Below, in pieces: positions 56,639 to 64,000 of a stretch of 64,000 nt of DNA. Location of the stretch: contig JAFRMD010000152.1 of NCBI GenBank assembly GCA_017430835.1, forward strand, positions 21,655 through 85,654, read 5' to 3'. Below the pieces are notes generated by a model. The model saw only the letters and a program-made list of their open reading frames with translations, made no database searches and was not told the DNA's origin. Source of the DNA: Methanosphaera sp. GTDB lineage: Archaea > Methanobacteriota > Methanobacteria > Methanobacteriales > Methanobacteriaceae. Positions within the stretch are counted from its first letter, which is position 1. Each line of letters starts with the position of its first letter. The position numbers and the translations under genes are program-made.

Positions 56639-56887
56639 ATGGCTGATGCAGTACATAAAGAAATATTAAAAACTATTTCTGTTTTAATGACAACTGCTTT
56701 TGCATTTGTAGCAGGTTCTGCATGGAATGAAGCAATACAAACTTTAATAAAAGAGTTTATAGGAGAATCAGGTTCAGCAGTATCCAGTATGTTAATTTAT
56801 GCAATTGTCGTAACTATTATAGCAGTTGTAGTAACTTTATTTATTGGTAGATTAGTTGGTAAAGCAGGAGTAGATATAGAAGAATAA
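56639..56887 (+). CDS. DUF5654-family small membrane protein
   Basis: An 82-residue protein with two hydrophobic helices: about 14-27 (SVLMTTAFAFVAGSAWNEAI) and about 52-72 (LIYAIVVTIIAVVVTLFIGR), separated by a Gly/Ser-rich loop. I recognise it as the DUF5654 type found in methanogens; its function is unknown. A near-perfect AAAGGAGG site precedes the ATG, suggesting strong translation. It stands alone and is followed by a TTCTTTTTTTTCTTCT terminator-like tail. Confidence 0.75.
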   Translation: MADAVHKEILKTISVLMTTAFAFVAGSAWNEAIQTLIKEFIGESGSAVSSMLIYAIVVTIIAVVVTLFIGRLVGKAGVDIEE

Positions 56888-56950
56888 TTCTTTTTTTTCT
56901 TCTAAACTCTCTTTACTACTATTATCTTTTTTTAACATTTTTCACTGTTT

Positions 56951-58072
56951 TTATAAATCACTTATAATTTTTTCAAATTTTTCTAAAGAAGATACTTCAA
57001 ATACTTCAGCACCAGACTTTTCATATTCACTAACAAAACTGGTCGCATTATTCCATCTAATTTTTTTCTCGGGATTTAATATTATAACTCTATGAGCTTT
57101 TTTTAACATTTCTTTAATGAGTAAAGCACTTTCTAAAGTACCGTTTATGCGTTTTCCTTTCCAATCTCTACAATCAGTCATTATGATAATGTCTGTACGC
57201 TTATTAATTTCAACAATATCTAAAAATTCTTTAAATGATTTTGCCATATCTGATTGGCCATAACAGGATATTCCTTTACTTTTTTGGGCTATATTGACTT
57301 GTCCTGCGCTACTGTATGATTCATTATTTAACAAATTAGTTATGTCCGTAATTTTATTATCAAAGTCGTAAATTTTTACTTTATTGAATGTTGATTTACA
57401 TCCGTATAATAATATGAAAAACCATGTTGTTACCCATTCACATGAACCACTTACATCACATAAAAATATATGTTTGGTTTTTTTCATAGGAGGTTTAGCA
57501 TATATCAGTTTTAAACAATGTCCTCCACTTTTAATGTTTGCTCTAATTGTTTTTGCCATGTCTAAATTATGGGATTTTGATTTTTTTCTCCTAGAAGAAC
57601 GCTTATTAGCTATTTTACGACTTAATTTTTTACATAATTCAAATATTCTTGGATCAAAATTATCAAGTAATAACATACTTCCATCTATAACTCGTCCTTC
57701 TTTAGCTTTAGTTTCAGAACGATATTTAACCATTTCATCATATAATTCTTGAAGTTCTTCTAAATTTTGAGTTGTAGGTATTGATTGTTGTGAAGATTCA
57801 TTTATTTCAGTTATTTGAACTTCATTATTGGTCTCTATTTTTTCAGGTTTTATTTCAATTTTATTAAAAACTTTTTTAAAAGCTTTATCAAACTTAATTC
57901 GATCTCCTACATCTTTCACATAAATAGCTTCTAAAGAATTGTGAAGTTCATCAAAAGTCATAATGTTTCTCATAGATTCAAAAACTTTGCACGCAAGAGT
58001 AGTACTTCTAATACTTACAAACATCCCTTCATTTCTTAAATATTGAGAAAGCATCACAACTTCTTCCACCAT
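56951..58072 (-). CDS. VWA/CoxE-like metal-ion-binding protein
   Basis: A 373-residue protein. The N-terminal helical half resembles the lead region of CoxE/YehP-type VWA proteins. The C-terminal von Willebrand A domain has the metal-ion site DVSGSCEW near residue 206 and the later acidic residue in IIMTDCRDW. In many prokaryotes such proteins work with a MoxR-type AAA ATPase to insert metals or assemble complexes; no ATPase is next to this gene. The in-frame TTG at 58075 is less likely than the ATG at 58072, with GAGGG 6 bases upstream. The target is unknown. Confidence 0.8.
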   Translation of the reverse strand: MVEEVVMLSQYLRNEGMFVSIRSTTLACKVFESMRNIMTFDELHNSLEAIYVKDVGDRIKFDKAFKKVFNKIEIKPEKIETNNEVQITEINESSQQSIPTTQNLEELQELYDEMVKYRSETKAKEGRVIDGSMLLLDNFDPRIFELCKKLSRKIANKRSSRRKKSKSHNLDMAKTIRANIKSGGHCLKLIYAKPPMKKTKHIFLCDVSGSCEWVTTWFFILLYGCKSTFNKVKIYDFDNKITDITNLLNNESYSSAGQVNIAQKSKGISCYGQSDMAKSFKEFLDIVEINKRTDIIIMTDCRDWKGKRINGTLESALLIKEMLKKAHRVIILNPEKKIRWNNATSFVSEYEKSGAEVFEVSSLEKFEKIISDL

Positions 58073-58371
58073 CAAATCCCTCTTTATTGCTTATAATATA
58101 TTATATATCAATATCATTATAATCTTTTTGATAAATAAGTTACAAATCAAAAAATTTATTTCTAGCTTCTATTATGCTTTAAATTTATTTATTGCTTGTT
58201 ACTCTTCTTTAAAAATATTAATTGATTTGTAATACTGTATTATATAAAAGAGTGTATATTATTGTGATAATATTTTTTTAACTTAAAAACCTATTTCGGG
58301 GTCTAAAGAAATTTATCAGATTGTTGACAATAAACTCTGAAAAAAATAAAGAATTTCAATAGTTTTTATTT
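58073..58371. other. AT-rich gap, only promoter-like sequence seen
   Basis: 299 bases upstream of the VWA gene and downstream of the CAT-like gene, both on the minus strand. It should hold the VWA promoter near 58085-58130 (several TATA-like stretches) and the 3' flank of the CAT-like gene. Nothing else is recognisable. Confidence 0.4.
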
Positions 58372-59019
58372 TTAATCATCAATAATTCTTTTTTTTAACA
58401 TTTCGGGATTTTCAAGATATTTCTCTATTTTTTCATAGAATAATTTGAAATGATAACCAAATATAAATATGTGACTTGCGGTTAATGAAACAGGTATTTT
58501 TCCATCCACTTTTTTTCCCCAAGAGATCACTGGCATAATCTGGTTGGGTGATGCAATAATATTTGTCATTGAATCAAAATCAATCCATGGGATACAGGAT
58601 AAATTACATATTGGCATTTCGTCTCTTAGTGAAGGTTCAACAAGATATTGGTTATTCATGATATCTTTTTTCTTATTTTCTATGTATTGGTTATACTCAT
58701 TTAATGTTTGATGTTCTGAAGGGGGTAATATTTCTATTTCTCTAATGGTATAATCGTCTTGCATAATTGGACTGACTGCATTTACTTTATCGTATTCATA
58801 GACTTTATCGTTAATGATTCTTCTTTTAAACTCTGGAATTTCATTTATGGCTTCTAATATGCATGCAACAGTCATATTGAAGAAACGCATGTTATTTTTT
58901 TTAGCATATTCATAAGTTTTTTGAGCATTTACTCGTGCAGTCATGGAATATCTTGATGTTAAAAAGTCTTGAAATGGTAGCTCTTTAACATTAATGTCTA
59001 ATTCTTTTTTATGGTACAT
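58372..59019 (-). CDS. Chloramphenicol acetyltransferase-like acyltransferase, altered active site
   Basis: A 215-residue member of the CAT superfamily. The N-terminal helix region YSMTARVNAQKTYEYAKKN and the segment CIPWIDFDSMTNIIASP match CAT-like proteins, as does PVISWGKKVDGKIPVSLTAS just before the catalytic strand. Classical CAT has HHxxxDGxH at this point; here it is SHIFIFGYH, keeping the presumed catalytic second His but replacing the structural Asp with Phe. Activity against chloramphenicol is therefore doubtful; another acyl acceptor or no activity is possible. GAGGATA precedes the ATG. It is a single-gene unit. Confidence 0.8.
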   Translation of the reverse strand: MYHKKELDINVKELPFQDFLTSRYSMTARVNAQKTYEYAKKNNMRFFNMTVACILEAINEIPEFKRRIINDKVYEYDKVNAVSPIMQDDYTIREIEILPPSEHQTLNEYNQYIENKKKDIMNNQYLVEPSLRDEMPICNLSCIPWIDFDSMTNIIASPNQIMPVISWGKKVDGKIPVSLTASHIFIFGYHFKLFYEKIEKYLENPEMLKKRIIDD

Positions 59020-59399
59020 AATTTTATCCTCTTATACTATAGTTATCTATATATATATTTTAAATCATAAACACATATCTATATTTGGAATATAAATTAG
59101 TGAATGATTAATATGTGTATATCAGTAGCAGTATTTACATCTTTAATTAGAATATAAGTTCTAAAACTTTTTAATTAAAATAAATTTAAAATGAGTATAC
59201 TTGCTCGAAAAATTTTATATAAAATACGTGCTGATTGATTTTAAAAATACACATATTCGGTTAATGTGGCTATTTTTTTAATATACTTCTTTATATAATT
59301 TATTTTTCTAGTTTATAAGAATATTTGCTCGTTTTAGATTTATTGTCTCGTAAAATGAATTTTGGAATAATATTATTTAATTAAGGGAGTAGATATTTA
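59020..59399 (+). promoter_or_regulatory. MATE-gene upstream region with TTGCTCG repeats
   Basis: 380 bases between divergent genes with no coding frame. TTGCTCG occurs twice on the plus strand (59201-59207 and 59335-59341), in similar surroundings (tatacTTGCTCGaaaa and atatTTGCTCGtttta), and a related TCTCG follows at 59346. These may be regulator-binding sites for the efflux gene downstream. The MATE ribosome binding site GGGAG is at 59385. Confidence 0.35.
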
Positions 59400-60789
59400 A
59401 TGTCAGAAAATTTTTCAAAAAGAGAAGAAATGGAAGGAGTAAATTTATTAAAAGGAAATCCAAAAGAAGCAGTATTGAAATTAGCAGTGCCGCTCATGTT
59501 TTCAATGATAGTAATATCATTATACAACATTATTGATTCATTTTGGGTTGCAGGACTAGGGGCAGACCAGTTAGCAGCAGTAGGTTTTGTAATACCCTTA
59601 GAATTTCTAATTATAAGTGTGGGAACTAGTTTGGGTGCAGGTATAACTTCAATTGTATCCAAATACATTGGACAAAACAACGAGTTGATGGCAGATAATT
59701 CGGCCGCACATTCAGTCATACTATCTTTAATAGTTTCTATACTAGTTACAATTATATTTACACTATTTATGAAAGAATTATTAATTTGTATGGGTGCAAG
59801 AGGTGTTGCACTAAATTATGCATTAGAATATGCACATATATACTTTGTAGGAAGTATATTTGTGGTTATGCCAAATGCATTATATGGGCTTCTAAGATCA
59901 GAAGGAGATAATAAACGTACAATGTATGTAATGGTATTATGTGCAGTAGTAAATATGATACTTGATCCTATATTTATTTATATATTAAATATGGGGATGT
60001 TTGGTGCAGCAGTATCAACAGTAATTTCACTAATAATAGTATTGATGGTGATAATATATTGGATTTATATTAAAAAAGATACGTATCTTAAACCAACTGC
60101 CAGCAATTTCAACTATGATGGAGAAATCTTCAAAGATATACTAAAAGTAGCCATTCCATCTATGTGAAATGATTTTTATCACATTTATAACGGCTTTGAT
60201 GCACTTTATAATACTTGTAGTTTCAACTACTGATTCGGTTGCAGTATTTGAAAACGGATGGCGTATGATAACACTTGCAACAGAACCCATGATGGCAATA
60301 TCAACAGCATTAATATCAATTATAGCAGCAAATTATGGAGCACAGAAATATGAAAACATGAAAATAGCATATAACTATGCAATGAAACTTGGAACAATTC
60401 TTGGAATAATAGCATTAATTATTTTCTTAGTATTTTCACCACAGATATCATATTTATTCTCTTATGGGGAAACAAGCATAAGATTATTTGAGCCAACAGT
60501 AGAATTCTTCCATATTTTCGCATGGTTCTTCCTAGTGTTCCCTGGAGGAGTAATATCAACCTACATGTTCCAGGGACTGGGAAACGGAACAATGTCCTTA
60601 ATATTTACAATAATAAGGGAAGCAGTATGTGCAACAGTATTCGCAGTACTCTTCGGAATAGTACTTGGATGGGGAATAAATGGGGTATGGTTTGGAATAC
60701 TCATAGGATACACTATCGGAGGATTAATAGCAATAATATATTCAAATTATTATTTAAATAAATTAGTAAAAAGAAATGAAGTTAAATAA
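59400..60789 (+). pseudogene. MATE-family efflux transporter, frameshifted
   Basis: Drug/cation:H+ or Na+ antiporter of the MATE family, which would be about 460 residues with 12 membrane helices. The first 255 codons (59400-60167) encode helices 1-6, including LAVPLMFSMIVISLYNIIDSF and VGTSLGAGITSIVSKYIGQ. They stop at TGA just after KVAIPSM. The second half continues in the +1 frame from 60169 (MIFITFITALMHFIILVVS onward) to 60789. Together they make one full-length protein, so one base has been gained or two lost near 60165. Either the gene is dead or there is an assembly error. There is no homopolymer at the site. Confidence 0.88.
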
Positions 60790-60814
60790 AAATTCAATTT
60801 TTTAAATTATTCCT

Positions 60815-60845
60815 GTTGGTTATATTTTAACCAACAAAACTATTT
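60815..60845 (+). terminator. Hairpin terminator after the MATE gene
   Basis: GTTGGTTA (60815-60822) pairs with TAACCAAC (60828-60835) across a 5-base loop, then AAAACTATTTTTATATTTTTTTT. It is a good terminator for the MATE transcript. Confidence 0.6.
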
Positions 60846-61057
60846 TTATATTTTTTTTAGGATAATATACACATTTTTAGGCTAAAAATATTTCATATGG
60901 CCAATAATCAAATAAATCAAAATGCTATTTTATCTTAATCTATGAACTCTTTTTAACCAACTATTTCTAGCATCGTTAATAAAAAAGTATTTATAAAAAA
61001 ATTTATTAAATATAATTATCTTAAATTTATTGATATGACTTATGGTGGATTATTATA

Positions 61058-62094
61058 ATGAAATATGTAAAATTGGGAAAAAGTAATTTAAAAGTAAGTA
61101 AAGTTTGTATGGGTTGTATGGGTTTTGGAAATCCCGAAAATGGTATGCATTCTTGGACACTGCCTGAAAAAGAATCAAAAGAAATTATCGAATATGGAAT
61201 TGAAAAAGGAATAAACTTTTTTGATACTGCAATAGGTTATCAAAATGGGACGAGCGAACAATACCTGGGAAAAACAATTAAAGAATATGATCGTGAAGAT
61301 ATGGTAGTTGCAACCAAATTTTTACCAAGAACAGAAGAGGAAATAAAAAATAATGTCACAGCACAAGAACATATAAAACAAATGGCCAATAAAAGCTTAG
61401 AAAATCTTGGTTTAGACTACATAGATTTATATATTTACCACATGTGGGATTACAATACTCCCGTAAAAGACATATTAGATGGATTAAATCAATTAATAGA
61501 AGAAGGATTAGTAAAAAATATAGGTATATCCAACTGTTTCGCATGGCAATTAGTAAAAACAAATATGATAGCAGAATATGAAGGATTTACAAAATTTGTA
61601 TCTGTACAGGACATTATAACTTAATATTTAGGGAAGAAGAACGGGAAATGATGCCTTTGTGTTTAGAAGAAGAAATAGCAACAACACCTTATAGTTCACT
61701 TGCATCAGGCCGACTTTCCAGATTACCTGATATTCAATCAAAACGTTTAAAAGAAGATCAATATGCTAAAACCAAATATGATTCAACCATTGATGAAGAT
61801 AATAAGATAATTGAACGAGTAAATGAATTAGCAAACAAATATGATGTTACAATGACAGAAGTATCTCTTAATTGGTTAGAATCTAAGGTTACATCTCCTA
61901 TAGTTGGTGCTACAAAGAAACATCATGTAGATGGTGCAGCAGATAGTGTTGATTTAAAACTTTCAAAGGAAGATATAGATTATCTGGAACAATTGTATGT
62001 GCCTCATAAATTAGTGGGTGTGATGGCAGATAATCAACAAAAAACTAATGATAACAAGAAAGTATGGATGAAACATACTAAAAATAACTTATAG
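61058..62094 (+). pseudogene. Aldo/keto reductase, frameshifted
   Basis: NAD(P)H-dependent aldo/keto reductase of the YghZ/Gfo-unrelated TIM-barrel type, about 345 residues when joined. The first part has GMHSWTLPEKESKE, the catalytic-region Asp/Tyr in INFFDTAIGYQNGTSE, and a Lys in VATKFLPRT. It ends abnormally after KFVSVQDIIT at a TAA. In the next frame, from 61609, the sequence reads GHYNLIFREEEREMMPLC and continues through TPYSSLASGRLSRL and SPIVGATKKHHVDGA to 62094. One missing base (CAGGGA to CAGGA) explains the break. This is either a recent pseudogene or a sequence error. Confidence 0.88.
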
Positions 62095-62147
62095 ATATGT
62101 CTTTAAGAATTTATATTACTAAGAGTTAATATCAAAAAAAAATTAAG

Positions 62148-62182
62148 TTGATTAAATGGATTTGATTATCCATTTTTATCAA
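62148..62182. terminator. Long bidirectional hairpin between convergent genes
   Basis: TTGATTAAATGGA (62148-62160) pairs with TCCATTTTTATCAA (62169-62182), about 12 pairs with one bulge, followed by TTTTTTTA on the plus strand and preceded by an A-run that gives a T-run on the minus strand. It serves the convergent aldo/keto reductase and PAP2 genes and overlaps the PAP2 stop. Confidence 0.65.
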
Positions 62183-63059
62183 TTTTTTTAAAAGTTAAAG
62201 GGTATATTGCAAGTATTATAAATGTAAATAAAGAATACTTGATACATGAAATTAAATCACCGTTTCCAGCAAGCTTTGGGATTAAGACAAAAAGCAAGGC
62301 AAACAATATGATTGCTCCTACAAGTCTAACTATTCCATCCCTTCTACTTTTAGGGTTTTCGAAGTTGACATATTTTTCCTCAACAAGAAAACCTGATGAA
62401 ATTCCTATAGCTAATGCTACATATTTAATATAGATTATTGTAGGACAGAATATAATTCCTATCAAAGACAGCACTATAATTCCTAAATATATGTATGTTC
62501 TATTTTCAATCATGTCGAAAATACGGGATAATATAATGATTATCACCAAAGCAATTATGAAACCGGCAATAGTATCTGTCGGAAAGTGAACACCTAATCC
62601 AACCCTTGACAATGCCACAATCAAAACTCCAATCAATCCAATAGCAATATATAAATTATTTCTAATGTATATTGGAATGGCCAAAAACAAGTTAGTTGCC
62701 ATCATTGTATGCCCACTTGGTAATGAATATCCTTGGATTTTAAAATTTAAAGGATCTTGACCAGCTACATTGGCATAAATACACTTAATATTGTCCACAA
62801 CAGCATATGGTCTTAAACGTGCTACACTAAGCTTAACAAATTCGCAGCACACACCAGCCACACCCAACGAAAGCAAGGTAAATCTGCCCCATTCCTTGTT
62901 ATATGCTAAATAAATTGAAATGAATATCAATGCAAGGACATTTTTAGAAACTACCTCAGCTATAATTTTAAAAAAATCAAACACGAAACCAGGAAAATTA
63001 CTTTGCATGAATTGTATCAGAAAAATTTCCCATTTAAAATAAAAAATTGTTTCAATCAT
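62166..63059 (-). CDS. PAP2-superfamily membrane phosphatase (larger form)
   Basis: A 297-residue integral membrane protein with PAP2 motifs KLSVARLRPY (C1), LPSGHTMMATN (C2) and SRVGLGVHFPTDTIAG (C3). About eight hydrophobic helices are expected, more than in the PAP2 protein at 23041; the extra three or four follow C3. Likely a lipid or polyprenyl pyrophosphate phosphatase at the membrane. The ATG at 63059 has only a weak ribosome binding site. It is divergent from the restriction-modification-like gene. Confidence 0.88.
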   Translation of the reverse strand: MIETIFYFKWEIFLIQFMQSNFPGFVFDFFKIIAEVVSKNVLALIFISIYLAYNKEWGRFTLLSLGVAGVCCEFVKLSVARLRPYAVVDNIKCIYANVAGQDPLNFKIQGYSLPSGHTMMATNLFLAIPIYIRNNLYIAIGLIGVLIVALSRVGLGVHFPTDTIAGFIIALVIIIILSRIFDMIENRTYIYLGIIVLSLIGIIFCPTIIYIKYVALAIGISSGFLVEEKYVNFENPKSRRDGIVRLVGAIILFALLFVLIPKLAGNGDLISCIKYSLFTFIILAIYPLTFKKIDKNG

Positions 63060-63379
63060 AATGTTACATATGTATTCCCTATTTGAAAAAGATTACTAAA
63101 AAAGAAATCATTCCTCTCTATTATTGTTTATTTTCAATCTATCTCTTTTTGAGCACTATATTTGATAACTTCTTAAAAAAACAGAAAATAACTCACAATA
63201 ATTTAAATACTATTGATTGGTTATAAGTTGTAGCCAATTTATATCTTACATTATATTTTTTAAATTATATTTTCACTGTTATAACTATTTTGTTAATTCA
63301 TTAAATATATGCTATTAAAAACATATAATTATTTATATTCATACAAAGTAAGACTACCATATTAAACAGAGAGATGTAT
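63060..63379. other. AT-rich divergent intergenic region
   Basis: 320 bases between PAP2 (minus) and the restriction-modification-like gene (plus). There are TATA-like stretches near 63320-63345 for the plus-strand gene. No gene, tRNA or repeat array is seen. Confidence 0.4.
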
Positions 63380-64000
63380 ATGTCCGCACCACAAAAAATT
63401 ATAGATTTAGTCGAAGATTTTAAAGAAAATAAACATGAATATACTAATCCAGATATTTTTGATGAAGAAAACACAAAAGTAAAATTTTTAAATCCATTCT
63501 TTGAAGAACTAGGATGGAATGTAAGAAATGAAGGATTAAGTGCAAGATTCAGAGAAGTAGTATTTGAAGACTCAATAAAAGTAGGAAAAAAGACAAAAGC
63601 ACCAGACTACTCTTTTAGATTAGGTGGAGAAAGAATATTCTTTGTAGAAGCCAAAAAACCAAGCCGAGATATAGCAAATGACAAAGAACATGCTTTCCAA
63701 GTAAGAAGATATGGGTGGAGTGCTAAATTACCATTATGTATTTTAACCGATTTTCAAGAACTTGCTATATATGATACAACCATAAAACCAGATAAAAGTC
63801 AAAGTGCAAGTATAGGAAGAATAAAATACTACAAATATACAGATTACATTGATAAATGGGACGAAATATACAACATATTCAGTAAAGAAGCAGTTCTAAG
63901 TGGTAAGTTTGATAGTTATGCAAATAATGTTAAACATGATAAAAAAGGAACAACTGAAATAGATGAGGAATTCCTCAAAGAAATAGAACAATGGAGATTA
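63380..64000 (+). CDS. Type I/IIG restriction enzyme N-terminal (HSDR_N-like) region, truncated by window end
   Basis: The first 207 codons of a longer gene. A PD-(D/E)xK nuclease core is visible: FLNPFFEELGWNVRNEG, then KAPDYSFRLGGERIFFVEAKKPS, with Asp, Glu and Lys in the catalytic spacing, then AFQVRRYGWSA and LPLCILTDFQELAIYD. This is the usual N-terminal layout of single-chain type IIG restriction-modification enzymes and of related type I R-subunit N-termini. A methylase region, if present, would lie beyond the window. The ATG at 63380 has AGAG 8 bases upstream; an in-frame ATG is at 63374. Confidence 0.85.
   Translation, partial: MSAPQKIIDLVEDFKENKHEYTNPDIFDEENTKVKFLNPFFEELGWNVRNEGLSARFREVVFEDSIKVGKKTKAPDYSFRLGGERIFFVEAKKPSRDIANDKEHAFQVRRYGWSAKLPLCILTDFQELAIYDTTIKPDKSQSASIGRIKYYKYTDYIDKWDEIYNIFSKEAVLSGKFDSYANNVKHDKKGTTEIDEEFLKEIEQWRL

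Overview
The window looks like chromosome from a very AT-rich methanogenic archaeon of the order Methanobacteriales, most likely Methanosphaera or a close relative. The evidence is: archaeal-only genes (PriL/PriS primase, Hel308, two thermosome subunits, ribosomal protein S17e, archaeal AspRS, GHMP-type shikimate kinase, AroA'/AroB' early aromatic pathway); cyclic 2,3-diphosphoglycerate synthetase, a marker of Methanobacteriales; heterodisulfide reductase subunits; anaerobic cobamide genes; and strong GGAGG/AGGTGA ribosome binding sites. The genus is inferred from composition and gene content; no rRNA gene is present to settle it.

Layout. 1-4.7 kb: the 5' end of metG, the primase pair, CCA-adding enzyme and CbiT. 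4.7-11.6 kb: UbiX, ThpR, AroB'/AroA', a small methyltransferase with an HI0933-type flavoprotein, archaetidylinositol-phosphate synthase, Sua5 and a DUF2098 protein. 11.6-16.7 kb: a minus-strand run of cbiD, a glycosyltransferase, hel308 and two small unknown genes. 16.8-23 kb: a thioredoxin-like protein, shikimate kinase, chorismate mutase, S17e, then an aspartate-family operon lysC-dapA-dapB-asd. 23-32.6 kb: a PAP2 phosphatase, a giant coiled-coil protein, thermosome 1, an M14-like membrane protein, thiolase and HMG-CoA synthase. 33-37 kb: a degenerate paralogue of the M14-like protein and an ArsR-P1B-ATPase metal-export operon with a visible operator. 37-45 kb: tRNA-Cys next to cysS, an hdrC-hdrB-hdrA cluster whose HdrA carries a cysteine-free MvhD-like tail, and a UvrD-type helicase. 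45-53 kb: a 35-residue basic protein, two genes with surface-polysaccharide-type repeats, cyclic-DPG synthetase, thermosome 2, hisD and aspS. 53-64 kb: small unknown genes, TrkH, DUF5654, a VWA protein, a CAT-like acyltransferase, a frameshifted MATE gene, a frameshifted aldo/keto reductase, a second PAP2 protein and the start of a restriction-modification-like gene.

How the genes fit together. Aspartate semialdehyde made by LysC and Asd is needed both for lysine (DapA, DapB) and for the AroA' reaction that begins archaeal aromatic synthesis, continued here by AroB', shikimate kinase and chorismate mutase. CbiT and CbiD serve corrinoid synthesis, which fits a methanol-using methanogen. Thiolase and HMG-CoA synthase start the mevalonate route to archaeal lipids, and archaetidylinositol-phosphate synthase makes a lipid headgroup.

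The most unusual observations are: apparent ATT initiation (or lesions) in cca and cbiD; the Hdr cluster with altered cofactor ligands; the active/degenerate M14-like pair; a 21-base promoter block shared by both thermosome genes; and two neighbouring single-base frameshifts near 60-62 kb. I saw no CRISPR array, intact insertion sequence or prophage.
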